A stretch of 47,532 bases of DNA, taken from positions 1 to 47,532 of the forward strand of contig JBBRDW010000020.1 of NCBI GenBank assembly GCA_038203525.1. The letters are read 5' to 3'. Below are positions 1 through 8,395 of this stretch, piece by piece (positions within the stretch are counted from its first letter, which is position 1; each line of letters begins with the position of its first letter). Source of the stretch: Limnovirga sp038203525. GTDB taxonomy: Bacteria > Bacteroidota > Bacteroidia > Chitinophagales > Chitinophagaceae. The notes beneath the pieces were generated by a model, which saw only the letters and a list, made by a program, of their open reading frames with translations, was not told the DNA's origin and did no database searches. The position numbers and the translations under genes were made by a program.

Positions 1-339
1 AGCGATATATCTGCATTGCGTTACGATTATCATTACGAGTATAAGAAGCTTTATTACCACACACCGGGCGAATTGACAAATGATTTTTACATAAAAGCTT
101 ATGTGAGTTTTAATAAACTGAACGATGTTCCAAAAGAAGAATTTGAATGGATAGAAGAATGGCATGGTGGCCAGCACAGAAGTTATCTTGTAGGCGCCAT
201 TCATTTTGAAAAATTAGTGGATAATAAATGGTGGAAAGAGCAAGGAGTTTCACTGATACTAATGCCCGAGCCTGTAATTGAAAATATTGAAATAAGAAAC
301 TTAAAGAAAAGGAGTTTAGAACTGGCAGGAATTATTTAG
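1..339 (+). CDS. Hypothetical protein, 5'-truncated by window edge
   Basis: The reading frame is open from base 1 to the TAG at 337-339, and the first possible start inside it is a TTG at 16. The true start therefore probably lies outside the window and only about 112 C-terminal residues are seen. The visible part is soluble, rich in Trp, Glu and Tyr (WIEEWHGG, NKWWKEQG) and has no signal peptide or membrane segment. I do not recognise the family. No terminator-like hairpin follows it, and the next gene converges from the minus strand. Confidence 0.6.
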   Translation, partial: SDISALRYDYHYEYKKLYYHTPGELTNDFYIKAYVSFNKLNDVPKEEFEWIEEWHGGQHRSYLVGAIHFEKLVDNKWWKEQGVSLILMPEPVIENIEIRNLKKRSLELAGII

Positions 340-399
340 CTCAAATTTTCTCCCCCGAAAAGAGGTATGTAATCAATGGAATATCTCCTTTTATTAAAA

Positions 400-981
400 T
401 TATTCTATGGTCGCTTTATATCTTCCACCACCAAATACAACGCCCAGTTTGGCCCCTAAATAACTATTCTTTAAAAGTCCGTCCCGGCCAATAAAATTGT
501 ATTCAACACCTGCACGAAAATGGCCCACTTCAAAACCTGTACGCAGCATAAAGCCAAATTTATGTGATGTAGGTATATCGATTTCTACAGAATTGGAACT
601 TGCTGTTATAGCTGCCAAGCTGTAAAGCCCGAATCCAGCACCTATCAGCGGTCTAAAGCCGCATTTTGTAAAATAATAATCACTGGTTATTAGATAAGAA
701 ATATTAGCGCTTACATCGCCAATTGCATAAGCCTCACTACTAAACAGAGCTGCACGGGCCATTGCCGCACTTTCTAACCTGAACCCAATCGAAAATTGAT
801 CCATCAAGGCATAACTGGGTTCTATTGCAACCAATACCCCAGCTTTTGAGCCAGAGCCTTGCGGATTTGCATAACCCATGCTTAAATCAACTTTAAAAGG
901 TTTAAATTCTTTTTCCAAGCTTTGCGATATGGCTAACTTAGTAATCAAAACAAAAAGAAAAAGGATCGAAAATATTTTCAT
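400..981 (-). CDS. Secreted outer-membrane beta-barrel-like protein
   Basis: The 193-residue protein begins with a clear signal peptide (MKIFSILFLFVLITKLAISQ, likely cleavage near residue 19-20). The rest is made of alternating hydrophobic/polar strands with many Gly and aromatic residues, including GFRPLIGAGFGLYSL and FGFMLRTGFEVGHFRAGVEY, as in small eight-stranded outer-membrane barrels (OmpW/OmpA-like or porin-family proteins of Bacteroidota). It is expected in the outer membrane. No catalytic motif is visible and the exact family is not certain. It is transcribed alone, convergent with the truncated gene on its left and divergent from rpsF. Confidence 0.65.
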   Translation of the reverse strand: MKIFSILFLFVLITKLAISQSLEKEFKPFKVDLSMGYANPQGSGSKAGVLVAIEPSYALMDQFSIGFRLESAAMARAALFSSEAYAIGDVSANISYLITSDYYFTKCGFRPLIGAGFGLYSLAAITASSNSVEIDIPTSHKFGFMLRTGFEVGHFRAGVEYNFIGRDGLLKNSYLGAKLGVVFGGGRYKATIE

Positions 982-1362
982 GGTTATTTTAATTAGTCAA
1001 GAGTATTTTATTGTATGCCCGAAATAATCAAAACATAAAATGCAATTATCAGACCGCAATTTCCAAAACCAGTTAAATTTATGTTTTAACAAAGCAGCCG
1101 GAACCGAAAAAAAAATCAATACAATACTTCTCAAAAGCATGGGCAAAACCTGCCAAAATTTTAGCCATAATTTTGACATTCGCTGAAGCTGTTTTAAAGC
1201 AAATGCTATTTAAAAACTTAAAATGATCAATTTTTGTAAAAAGTAGACGCTAATTTTAAAAGATACCTATTCCAAAATCCCAATCTTTCCCTTACCTTCG
1301 CCGCCCAATTCTTGTAAAATGGATTGGAATTAAACAATTTTTTAAACAAAAAAACAGGGAAA
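982..1362. other. Intergenic region between divergent OMP gene and rpsF
   Basis: The stretch is about 380 bases and AT-rich, and must hold promoters for both flanking genes. A 60-codon minus-strand frame (997-1179) has no homology I recognise and was not called. The only element I can point to is a TAnnTTTG-like box near rpsF, listed separately. I see no repeat arm of the interspersed family here. Confidence 0.5.
1293..1300 (+). promoter_or_regulatory. Possible -7 box for the rpsF operon
   Basis: The sequence TACCTTCG matches the Bacteroidota -7 consensus TAnnTTTG at all but one defined position and lies 62 bases before the rpsF ATG. A clear -33 TTTG partner was not found, so this is a candidate only. 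Confidence 0.35.
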
Positions 1363-1719
1363 ATGAACAATTACGAATTGATGGTGATTTTTACCCCTGT
1401 GCTTTCTGAAGAGGATTTTAAAACCGCTCAGAAAAAGTACACCGATTTCATTACAGAAAATGGTGGAAGTATAACGCACAGCAACCCTTGGGGACTAAAA
1501 TCATTGGCGTACCCGATCCAGAAAAAAACCACAGGTATTTACTGGGTTCTGGAATACAGTGCGCTATCCAGCTTCAATGAGAAGTTACAGATCCAGATTC
1601 TGCGAGATGAGCAGATCATGCGCCACATGGCCACCAAACTCGATAAATACGCCGTCGAGTACAACAGCAGAAAGAGAAAAGGCGAACCTACCGGTAACCA
1701 AAAAGCAGTGGGGGTATAA
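1363..1719 (+). CDS. rpsF: 30S ribosomal protein S6
   Basis: From the ATG at 1363 the product is 118 residues beginning MNNYELMVIFTPVLSEED, a typical S6 N-terminus. The body contains the S6 signatures NPWGLKSLAYPIQKKTTGIY and the basic C-terminal tail. S6 binds 16S rRNA with S18 in the platform of the small subunit. An in-frame TTG at 1324 would add 13 unrelated residues and is rejected as start. rpsR follows after 3 bases, so the two are co-transcribed and probably translationally coupled, with rplI next. Confidence 0.95.
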   Translation: MNNYELMVIFTPVLSEEDFKTAQKKYTDFITENGGSITHSNPWGLKSLAYPIQKKTTGIYWVLEYSALSSFNEKLQIQILRDEQIMRHMATKLDKYAVEYNSRKRKGEPTGNQKAVGV

Positions 1720-1722
1720 CAC

Positions 1723-1989
1723 ATGGCAAAAGCAAACGAAATCAAGTACCTCACTGCAATTAAGCAGGAGAAACCAAAGAAGAAATTCTGCCGTTTTAAA
1801 AAGTACGGTATTAAGTACATCGATTACAAAGACGTAGAGTTTTTAAAGAAGTTCATTAACGAGCAGGGTAAAATTTTACCTCGCCGTTTAAGCGGTAACT
1901 CTTTAAAATACCAGCGCAAAGTTTCTGATGCAATTAAAAAAGCACGCCAAATGTGCCTTTTACCTTTTGTAACAGATCTTTTGAAATAG
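1723..1989 (+). CDS. rpsR: 30S ribosomal protein S18
   Basis: The 88-residue basic protein has the S18 core: KKKFCRFKKYGIKYIDYKD, then LKKFINEQGKILPRRLSGNS and the C-terminal AIKKARQMCLLPFV. S18 is the direct partner of S6 on the 30S platform. Length is normal for the family. It starts 3 bases after rpsF and is followed by rplI after a 137-base gap, the usual bacterial order rpsF-rpsR-rplI. Confidence 0.96.
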   Translation: MAKANEIKYLTAIKQEKPKKKFCRFKKYGIKYIDYKDVEFLKKFINEQGKILPRRLSGNSLKYQRKVSDAIKKARQMCLLPFVTDLLK

Positions 1990-2126
1990 AAAATTTTGGC
2001 GGAGTGTAGGTTGTATCATTCACACTTAACTTCTCACCAATCACCAAATTAGTACACCATTCCCTAACTCCTGTAAACAGGAAGGACAGTAGTAAAATAC
2101 TGGGCTGGGAGCTAAAAACAAAAACA

Positions 2127-2573
2127 ATGCAGGTAATATTAATTCAGGATGTAGATAACCTGGGCGGCAGGAACGAGCTGGTAAAAGTAAAAAACGGTTA
2201 CGCACGTAACTTTTTAATACCACAGAAATTTGCTGTAGAAGCCAGCCCTTCCAACTTAAAGCAACTTGATGAAAAGCTTAAAGTTAAAGCCAAGAAAGAA
2301 GCAAGCATGCTTGCAGAAATCAACAAAGTAATCGCCAAGCTTCAAGAAGGCCCGGTAAAAATCGGTGCCAAAACCGGTACCAGCGGCAAAATTTTCGGCA
2401 GCGTTACTTCATTGCAGATTTCACGTGCCATCCGTGACCAGAAAGGTTACGAGATAGACCGTAAACGCATCAGCATTACCGATGAGGTAAAAGAATTAGG
2501 CACTTACAAAGCAGCAATAGATTTTGGTAACGGAAAAACTACCGAAGTTGAGTTTGAAGTAGTAGGAGAATAA
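2127..2573 (+). CDS. rplI: 50S ribosomal protein L9
   Basis: The 148-residue product starts MQVILIQDVDNLGGRNELVK, the L9 N-terminal domain with the conserved VKVKNGYARNFLIP motif. A charged central helix (residues ~45-75) links to the C-terminal rRNA-binding domain (GKIFGSVTSLQIS). L9 sits at the base of the L1 stalk and affects translational fidelity. It is the last gene of the ribosomal operon, and a strong intrinsic terminator follows 25 bases after the stop. Confidence 0.96.
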   Translation: MQVILIQDVDNLGGRNELVKVKNGYARNFLIPQKFAVEASPSNLKQLDEKLKVKAKKEASMLAEINKVIAKLQEGPVKIGAKTGTSGKIFGSVTSLQISRAIRDQKGYEIDRKRISITDEVKELGTYKAAIDFGNGKTTEVEFEVVGE

Positions 2574-2598
2574 TTTTAAAATTCATCAATAAATACTT

Positions 2599-2628
2599 AA
2601 CCCGCTGTATATCTGCAGCGGGTTTTTT
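2599..2628 (+). terminator. Intrinsic terminator of rpsF-rpsR-rplI
   Basis: AACCCGCTG (2599-2607) pairs perfectly with CAGCGGGTT (2616-2624), with an 8-base loop, and is followed by a T run. It lies 25 bases downstream of the rplI stop on the plus strand. Confidence 0.9.
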
Positions 2629-2629
2629 A

Positions 2630-2851
2630 TGTACCCAACTTAGGTGCTTGGTGGCATCGCCTGTTGCGTCGCACTCTTGTACTGAATAATTTATATGGGC
2701 AATGGCTGCCAGGTTTACGAGCTGTAAAAACTTGCATTAATGGGTGCCCAATTTTGGTAATTATCTTCGGCCATGCCCAATATAGAACAAAGCCCTGAAG
2801 AGTGCGACGCAACAGGGTTTAATAGCAGCAATGCATTCTGGCCCAAAAAAT
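2630..2851. repeat. Interspersed palindromic element, two arms (E1)
   Basis: The left arm carries the core GTTGCGTCGCACTCTTGTAC at 2663-2682. The right arm carries the inverted core GAAGAGTGCGACGCAAC at 2797-2813. Each arm continues outward to a related end (CCCAACTTAGG at left, TTCTGGCCC near 2838-2844 at right), so the whole unit is an imperfect inverted repeat of ~220 bp. The segment between the arms also contains inverted matches (ATATGGGCAATGG against CCATGCCCAATAT). It shares right-arm details with E4 (CCCTGAAGAGTGCGACGCAA). No gene is inside. Confidence 0.75.
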
Positions 2852-2917
2852 ATTTTAACAGATAACACTTTTGCCAGCAACCTATTTCACATCATCTTTG
2901 TCAAAAAATATCTTTCA

Positions 2918-3427
2918 ATGAAGAAGCTATTTCCATTGTTCCTATTTTTCTGCGGCTTTTGCCAAACCATACAAGCACAGGAAGATGACAAGCGGGCACC
3001 ATACCAGAAAGACTCAACGGTTCCCGCATTTAAACTTTTACTTACCGACAGTAGCTGGTTTATCAATGGTTTTTTACCTGCAGGCAAACCAGTTGTTTTC
3101 ATATATTTTAGCCCCGATTGTGGCCATTGCCAGTTAACAGCACATGCGTTTGAAGAGAAAAAAGAGGAGCTAAAAGATATTTTTTTTGTTTGGGTAAGTT
3201 ACCTTGACCTAGGGTTAATAAAAAGGTTTGCAGAGGATTATAAAATGGCCACAGAAGAAAATGTGCGCATTGGCCGTGACCCTGCTTATTTTATACCCTC
3301 TTATTTTAGGGTAAAGTATACACCGTTTATGGCCGTTTATGATAAAGATGGCAAACTATTGCAAACCTATGAATCGGGCACAGACCCAGACACTATCGCA
3401 AAGCTGCTCAACCCCGAAAAACAATAA
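2918..3427 (+). CDS. Secreted thioredoxin-fold (TlpA-like) protein
   Basis: Starting at the ATG at 2918 gives 169 residues with a signal peptide (MKKLFPLFLFFCGFCQTIQA). An upstream TTG start would bury that signal and is rejected. The mature part has the thioredoxin arrangement: a strand KPVVFIYFSP, then D-C-G-H-C-Q, the redox CxxC motif (CGHC), and later the cis-Pro loop KYTPFMAVYDKDG. This suggests a periplasmic or envelope-attached thiol-disulfide oxidoreductase of the TlpA/peroxiredoxin-like group. It stands alone between repeat E1 and mdh, 93 bases before mdh. Substrate is unknown. Confidence 0.78.
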   Translation: MKKLFPLFLFFCGFCQTIQAQEDDKRAPYQKDSTVPAFKLLLTDSSWFINGFLPAGKPVVFIYFSPDCGHCQLTAHAFEEKKEELKDIFFVWVSYLDLGLIKRFAEDYKMATEENVRIGRDPAYFIPSYFRVKYTPFMAVYDKDGKLLQTYESGTDPDTIAKLLNPEKQ

Positions 3428-3471
3428 AGGAATTTTTTATTTTATATTTTTCATTTTACAACAGCTCCCTC

Positions 3472-3479
3472 TACCTTTG
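3472..3479 (+). promoter_or_regulatory. Likely -7 box of mdh promoter
   Basis: TACCTTTG is an exact match to the Bacteroidota primary sigma -7 consensus TAnnTTTG. It lies 41 bases upstream of the mdh ATG. The -33 region is T-rich but without a clean TTTG. Confidence 0.5.
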
Positions 3480-3520
3480 GGGCACAAATCATTCTCTCAC
3501 ACAATAAATAATCTTGTTTT

Positions 3521-4450
3521 ATGAAAGTAACAGTAGTAGGTGCTGGTGCTGTAGGTGCAACAACTGCCGACAATATTGCCCGTGCCGCCTTATGCGAAGA
3601 GCTTGTGATACTTGACATTAAAGAAGGCATTGCAGAAGGCAAAGCACAGGATATGATGCAGACGGCAGCATTGCTTGGCTTTAATACCCGTATAAGCGGA
3701 AGCACCAACGATTACAGCAAAACTGCCGGTTCTGGTGTGGTAGTAATTACTTCGGGCTTGCCCCGCAAACCCGGCATGACCCGTGAAGAACTAATTGGTA
3801 CCAATGCCGGCATTGTAAAAGGCGTAGTAGAAAATATTTTAAAGTATTCACCCGATGCTATCATTATAGTAGTTTCGAACCCGATGGATACCATGACTTA
3901 CCTGGCTCTACAAAGCACGGGTTTACCAAAAAACCGCATCATTGGTATGGGTGGCGCGCTGGATAGTGCAAGGTTTAAATATCAGCTAAGTCAGCATTTG
4001 GGTTGCTCTCCTTCAGACTTGAACGGTATAGTTGTAGGCGGCCATGGCGATACAACCATGATTCCTTTAATACGCTATGCTACCTGGAACAGTGCACCTG
4101 TTACCAGTTTCCTGCCCGATGATCAGCAAAAGCAAATAGTGGCAGATACTATGGTTGGTGGTGCTACATTAACCAAACTAATTGGTACTTCAGCATGGTA
4201 TGCGCCGGGTGCTGCCGCTGCGGCTTTGGTGCAAGCAATTGTGAGAGATGAGAAAAAATTATTTTCTTGCTGCGTTTACCTAGACGGGGAATATGGCCAA
4301 AGCGATATTTGTCTTGGTGTACCTGTTGTAATTGGCAAAAATGGTTGGGAGAAAATACTTGAGTATAACTTAAACGAAAATGAGCAGGCTGAGTTTAATA
4401 AAAGTGCAGCTGCGGTACGTGCAATGAATGATGTACTGAAAACGCTTTAA
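3521..4450 (+). CDS. mdh: Malate dehydrogenase
   Basis: The 309-residue protein reversibly oxidises malate to oxaloacetate with NAD in the TCA cycle. The Rossmann motif GAGAVG is at residues 7-12. Asp32 at the end of the second strand predicts NAD rather than NADP. The substrate loop GLPRKPGMTR places Arg82 and Arg88, where lactate dehydrogenases have Gln at the first position. Asp148, Arg151 and the catalytic His175 in GGHGDT complete the active site. Length fits the LDH-like bacterial malate dehydrogenases. It is monocistronic, with its own likely promoter and terminator. Confidence 0.95.
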   Translation: MKVTVVGAGAVGATTADNIARAALCEELVILDIKEGIAEGKAQDMMQTAALLGFNTRISGSTNDYSKTAGSGVVVITSGLPRKPGMTREELIGTNAGIVKGVVENILKYSPDAIIIVVSNPMDTMTYLALQSTGLPKNRIIGMGGALDSARFKYQLSQHLGCSPSDLNGIVVGGHGDTTMIPLIRYATWNSAPVTSFLPDDQQKQIVADTMVGGATLTKLIGTSAWYAPGAAAAALVQAIVRDEKKLFSCCVYLDGEYGQSDICLGVPVVIGKNGWEKILEYNLNENEQAEFNKSAAAVRAMNDVLKTL

Positions 4451-4473
4451 GAATATATCTTTAAAAATATAAA

Positions 4474-4508
4474 AACCTCAACAGTATTATTTAGCTGTTG
4501 GGGTTTTT
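4474..4508 (+). terminator. Intrinsic terminator of mdh
   Basis: AACCTCAACAG (4474-4484) pairs with CTGTTGGGGTT (4495-4505), 11 base pairs with one G-U, followed by a T run. It begins 24 bases after the mdh stop. Confidence 0.88.
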
Positions 4509-4540
4509 TGTTTTAGTTATGTACAGCTTTTATGCTACTA

Positions 4541-4690
4541 TAGGGCATCGTTGCGTCACACCAGACTGTAAAAAAACTAAAATGCAAGTTCTGAGAATCG
4601 CTTAAACGGAAAATGTCTCAGGCACCACCTATCCGAATACTTCGGGGATACAGCCTAGTTTTTTTACAGTCTGGCACGCTTGTACAATAA
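4541..4690. repeat. Interspersed element core split by an insertion (E2)
   Basis: The left half GGCATCGTTGCGTCACAC (4544-4561) and right half GCACGCTTGTAC (4674-4685) together give the 20-base core found elsewhere (GTTGCGTCGCACGCTTGTAC type). They are separated by about 112 bases that look like an inserted unit (next feature). The 3-4 bases CAC/GCAC occur on both sides, as expected from a small target duplication. Confidence 0.6.
4562..4673. mobile_element. Nested MITE-like element with perfect terminal inverted repeats
   Basis: CAGACTGTAAAAAAACTA (4562-4579) is the exact reverse complement of TAGTTTTTTTACAGTCTG (4656-4673). Including one further base on each side the match is 19/19. The unit is ~112 bp, encodes nothing, and interrupts the core of repeat E2. 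The inverted ends and apparent short duplication point to a non-autonomous transposable unit. Its parent transposase family cannot be named from this window. Confidence 0.6.
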
Positions 4691-5000
4691 TATTTTTACT
4701 GGTCAACGCATACCAGCTTTACTAAACCCTTCTACCGCCTATATTAATACGGCATTTGTTTTACCAGGTGGGTTATTGTTATTCGCATATTAAAATAATT
4801 ACAAACACGGTGCAAATACAGTAAAATAGAATGGTTGGGCAATTGAATTCCTGTGCTACCATACCCATTTTTTGGTGCAATTGCCGTTGCTTATTATGGC
4901 ATTCCTTATTTTAATTTAATAATGTTTAAATTTAGCTTTAGCAGTTATATCTTTAGTAACCATTGTAATTATATTTATAAACAATCTAATATCTATTCTA
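4691..5000. other. Non-coding region upstream of the GSDH-type gene
   Basis: These 310 AT-rich bases contain only short open frames without recognisable products. They must contain the promoter of the sugar-dehydrogenase-like gene, but I see no consensus TAnnTTTG box. Confidence 0.4.
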
Positions 5001-6482
5001 ATGAAAAATCTAATTACACTTCTTGTTCCTGCAAATTCTATTTTGCTTTTACTCCTGGCTTTTGCTGTTAGTTTTTGCTTGTATCTCCCCTTAAAAGCCC
5101 AGCCCACCTTAACTTATACGCAGATCATCCAGGGCATGTCATCGCCGCTTGATATTAAAAATGCAGGTGATGGTACACAGCGTCTCTTTATTGTGGAGCA
5201 AACAGGTGCCGTAAAAATTTATAAAAATGGTAGCCTGCTTGCAAAACCTTTTTTAAACCTCTCTGCCATTACTTCGCACGATGCAAATGAGCGTGGTTTG
5301 TTAAGCATAGCGTTTCATCCAAAGTATAAAACCAACCGCACTTTTTTTGTTTACTATACCGATCTTTCGGGCGCAGTTACACTTGCCCGCTATAAAACCA
5401 GTTCCAACGCAGATTCTGCAATTGCAAACTCAGGCAAAATACTTTTATCGCTACCCAAGCCAGGCGGCTATTCCAATCACAATGGCGGTAACCTGCATTT
5501 TGGTAAAGATGGCTATCTATACCTTACCATTGGCGATGGTGGCAGTGGTGGCGATCCTTTTGGTAATGGGCAAAACGGCCTGGTTCTTTTTGGTAAAATG
5601 CTACGCTTAGATGTAAATGCCAATACTACTACCGCACCATATTATGGCATACCCGCAGATAACCCTTTTGTAGGCAATGCCGCTTACCGTGGAGAGGTTT
5701 ACGCGTTAGGCTTGCGCAATACCTGGCGCTGGAGTTTTGACAGGCAAACCGGCGATGTATGGCTGGGCGATGTAGGCCAGGATAAATGGGAAGAAGTTGA
5801 TTTTAGAACCCCAGCTCAGGCCGCCGGTGCCAATTACGGCTGGCGTTGTTACGAAGGCCATAAAACATATAATACTACTAATTGTAACAGTACTTATGTA
5901 ACCCCCATTTTCGATTATAAGCATAATGGAGCAGGCGGGTATTCCATAACGGGTGGCTTTGTTTACAGAGGTGCGATTGCTGCACTGCAGGGTTACTATA
6001 TCTGTTCAGATTATGTAACTGCCAATGCCTGGAAAATAAAATCAAACGGTTCTGGTGGCTGGAATGTTTACCAGCAAACGGGTGTACCAGGTTCCATTGT
6101 AGGTTATGGCGAAGATGAAAATGCTGAACTGTATGCGGTTTCTTTAGTGGGCAAGGTTTATGCGGTAGGTGTAAGCGGCTCGGCAATTAATCCGTTGAGT
6201 AACGCTGGATCATCGGCTATGGCAGAAATTATAGGCAATACAAATAATAAAATAAATATTTATCCAACGTTTATAACCAACAGTACGGTTACATTAGAAT
6301 TAAAAGAGGTTTTTAAAAGCGTGAGCCTTTACGATATGCAAGGGCATAAGGTAATGACTCAATCCCTGGCGGCAGTACCTGGAAATGTGGTGTTGCGCTT
6401 TCCATCATTAACAGCCGGCATGTATATACTGGAAGTGGAGGGAAATAAAAGCATAAAACAGAGATTATACATTTCAAAATAG
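5001..6482 (+). CDS. Secreted GSDH-type (PQQ-dependent sugar dehydrogenase-like) protein with T9SS sorting domain
   Basis: The 493-residue protein has a long hydrophobic signal peptide (residues ~5-34). Residues ~40-395 form a six-bladed glucose/sorbosone dehydrogenase (GSDH) propeller. Typical motifs are ERGLLSIAFHP (~97-107), NHNGGNLHFGKDGYLYLTIG (the conserved catalytic-His region) and ALGLRNTWRWSFD. This family oxidises aldose sugars using PQQ, usually outside the cytoplasmic membrane. The C-terminal ~85 residues (INIYPTF through GMYILEVEG to RLYISK) match a type A T9SS sorting domain, so export to the cell surface or medium is likely. Cofactor use is inferred from family only. No PQQ synthesis gene is nearby. 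Confidence 0.85.
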   Translation: MKNLITLLVPANSILLLLLAFAVSFCLYLPLKAQPTLTYTQIIQGMSSPLDIKNAGDGTQRLFIVEQTGAVKIYKNGSLLAKPFLNLSAITSHDANERGLLSIAFHPKYKTNRTFFVYYTDLSGAVTLARYKTSSNADSAIANSGKILLSLPKPGGYSNHNGGNLHFGKDGYLYLTIGDGGSGGDPFGNGQNGLVLFGKMLRLDVNANTTTAPYYGIPADNPFVGNAAYRGEVYALGLRNTWRWSFDRQTGDVWLGDVGQDKWEEVDFRTPAQAAGANYGWRCYEGHKTYNTTNCNSTYVTPIFDYKHNGAGGYSITGGFVYRGAIAALQGYYICSDYVTANAWKIKSNGSGGWNVYQQTGVPGSIVGYGEDENAELYAVSLVGKVYAVGVSGSAINPLSNAGSSAMAEIIGNTNNKINIYPTFITNSTVTLELKEVFKSVSLYDMQGHKVMTQSLAAVPGNVVLRFPSLTAGMYILEVEGNKSIKQRLYISK

Positions 6483-6689
6483 TAGGGTAGTAATGCAATT
6501 TAAGGCCTATTAAAAAGGGCTACTTGCCCATGTGCAAGTGGAGTGATTTTGTGTACCCATAGTGTCTTATACATACTATTTATTTATGGTTCTCTAAAAA
6601 ACTGTAGCATTCTGCGGCTTGTTTGCTTCCAAAAATACAAGTTGCCTAAAGCCAGTAAACGCTGCAGCTGAATAATGGTATAGACGATG

Positions 6690-6740
6690 AAAGGATTGCG
6701 ACGCAACCAGGATGCCATGAAAAGATTGGCTGGTATTATC
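6690..6740. repeat. Degenerate single arm of the interspersed element (E3)
   Basis: GATTGCGACGCAACCAGGATG (from 6694) retains the inverted core GTGCGACGCAAC with one change, and the outer part AGATTGGCTGGTATT resembles the usual CCTGGCTAATA end. No convincing left arm was found in 6483-6690; that stretch holds nothing else I can identify. Confidence 0.5.
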
Positions 6741-6749
6741 TAAAAAAGA

Positions 6750-6785
6750 GAAAGCCGCTTTTTAACGAGCGGCTTTCTTTTTTTG
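6750..6785. terminator. Bidirectional terminator between GSDH-type gene and idh
   Basis: GAAAGCCGCT (6750-6759) pairs perfectly with AGCGGCTTTC (6768-6777). T-runs follow on the plus strand (6778-6783), and the A-run before the stem (6742-6747) gives a U-tract on the minus strand. It lies just downstream of idh on the minus strand. Confidence 0.85.
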
Positions 6786-6799
6786 AAAAGGGGTAAAAT

Positions 6800-8254
6800 T
6801 TATTGTCCCTGTGCAAGGCTATATGCTTTTTTATTGCCCCACATATTTAGCAGTTCGCTGGAGCATATTTTAAAGTTGCCGCTCATGCTTACATAAAGGC
6901 CAAGTACATCTTGCTGAACGAGTGGAAAATCATCGATACTTTCGAAACGTACATTGTACTGATTTACAAGATTGGTATATACTGAACCTGTTGGCCAAAC
7001 CTGTGTGCCGCGGTTACTGAGGTTGATGAGTTTAAATTTAACGCCGGCGTGCCGCATACATTTATTGGCAATGGCAATGGGTTGCTCGTTGCTTTCAATA
7101 AAAAAATCTACACCCACAATTTTTTCCTGTCCTTGATCAAGCGATTCCATCATTACATTTTTCCCCAGTTTAAACATGGTTTGTGTTGCGGGCATATCGG
7201 GCAATAAAGGTTTTGCTCCCTGCTGAGGTTGCTTTCCGAAATTGCCAATAACCGCATCAGCATATTGAGTGGTGTTGAGGGCGGGTAACGACTTATCGCC
7301 AAAATCGCCGGTATGTTTGCCATCTTCAAGTGTAAACAGCAAAGCGTTTTCAACCATCGCAGCCTTTTCCATTAAACCCAGGTGGCGCAACATGGCAATA
7401 CCGCTTAATAATAATGCAGTGGGGTTGGCAATATTTTTTCCAGCAATATCAGGCGCAGTGCCATGCACAGCCTCGAAAATACAAATGTGATCGCCAATAT
7501 TTGCACTGGGTGCAAAACCAAGCCCGCCAACCAAACCGGCGCAGAGATCGCTTACAATATCGCCCTGCAGGTTGGTTAAAACCACCACATCAAAAATATC
7601 GGGGCGGGTAACCAGTTTCATACACAAGTCGTCTACAATAACATCGTCGGATTTTAACTCCGGGTATTCTTTGGCAACTTCATAAAAAACTTCGAGGAAG
7701 AGACCATCCGTTATCTTCATAATATTGGCCTTGTGCCCGCAGGTAATGCGTTTGGTGCCTTTTTTCTTGGCCATTTCGAAAGCATATCTAATTACCTGCT
7801 CACTGCCGGGCCTGGTAATGAATCTGCGGCTTAGCGCCACATCGTGGGTAAGCATATGCTCAACGCCGCCGTAAGTATCTTCAATATTTTCGCGTACAAT
7901 GGTAATATCAACCGGTATACCGGCTTTACTAAAAACAGTGTCTACGCCATGCAGGGTTTGAAATACCCTTTTATTGGCATAGGTATTCCAGGTTTTACGG
8001 GCTGTTACATTTACACTTTTTACGCCTTTCCCCTTGGGTGTTTCCATTGGGCCCTTAAAAAGAATACCCAAAGATTCTATCACCTGCTGTGCTTCGGGAG
8101 TCATTCCATTGTTATAGCCTTTATCAAAAACCCATTTGCCCATATCTACAAACTGGTACTCCAGCGGAACATCGGCAGCCTTGAAAATTTTTAATACTGC
8201 ATCCATTATTTCCGGGCCTATGCCATCGCCCTGCGCTACTGCAATTTTTGTCAT
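6800..8254 (-). CDS. icd: Isocitrate dehydrogenase, long NADP-type
   Basis: The 484-residue enzyme (start ATG at 8252-8254; a TTG eight codons upstream is less likely) oxidatively decarboxylates isocitrate to 2-oxoglutarate. It begins MTKIAVAQGDGIGPEIMD, the isocitrate/isopropylmalate dehydrogenase signature. The substrate loop KSVNVTARKTWN carries the Ser-x-Asn pair. IVRENIEDTYGG, the metal-binding region NLQGDIVSDLCAGL and the cofactor loop VHGTAPDIAGKNIANP follow. About 150 extra C-terminal residues make it longer than E. coli Icd and like the Thermus-type enzymes. NADP preference is inferred from that class. It is monocistronic with a strong terminator. Confidence 0.9.
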   Translation of the reverse strand: MTKIAVAQGDGIGPEIMDAVLKIFKAADVPLEYQFVDMGKWVFDKGYNNGMTPEAQQVIESLGILFKGPMETPKGKGVKSVNVTARKTWNTYANKRVFQTLHGVDTVFSKAGIPVDITIVRENIEDTYGGVEHMLTHDVALSRRFITRPGSEQVIRYAFEMAKKKGTKRITCGHKANIMKITDGLFLEVFYEVAKEYPELKSDDVIVDDLCMKLVTRPDIFDVVVLTNLQGDIVSDLCAGLVGGLGFAPSANIGDHICIFEAVHGTAPDIAGKNIANPTALLLSGIAMLRHLGLMEKAAMVENALLFTLEDGKHTGDFGDKSLPALNTTQYADAVIGNFGKQPQQGAKPLLPDMPATQTMFKLGKNVMMESLDQGQEKIVGVDFFIESNEQPIAIANKCMRHAGVKFKLINLSNRGTQVWPTGSVYTNLVNQYNVRFESIDDFPLVQQDVLGLYVSMSGNFKICSSELLNMWGNKKAYSLAQGQ

Positions 8255-8395
8255 AGAGAAAGTGTTTTCGGTGTACAATGTAAACTAAAATTAATTGCTG
8301 CACTTCAAGTTTTACGGTAAAGTGTAAGAAGAATTTTTTCCTCGTAATTACAAAAGTATTTACTGCTTCTTTATTGTGAAATATAATTTCTTTGA

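Noticed and set aside
997..1179. 60-codon minus-strand frame upstream of the OMP gene
   Set aside because: No recognisable domain; the hydrophobic stretch arises from AT-rich DNA, and it occupies the promoter region of two divergent genes.
4853..5071. Short plus-strand frame overlapping the start of the GSDH-type gene
   Set aside because: It overlaps the well-supported signal peptide in another frame and has no domain of its own.
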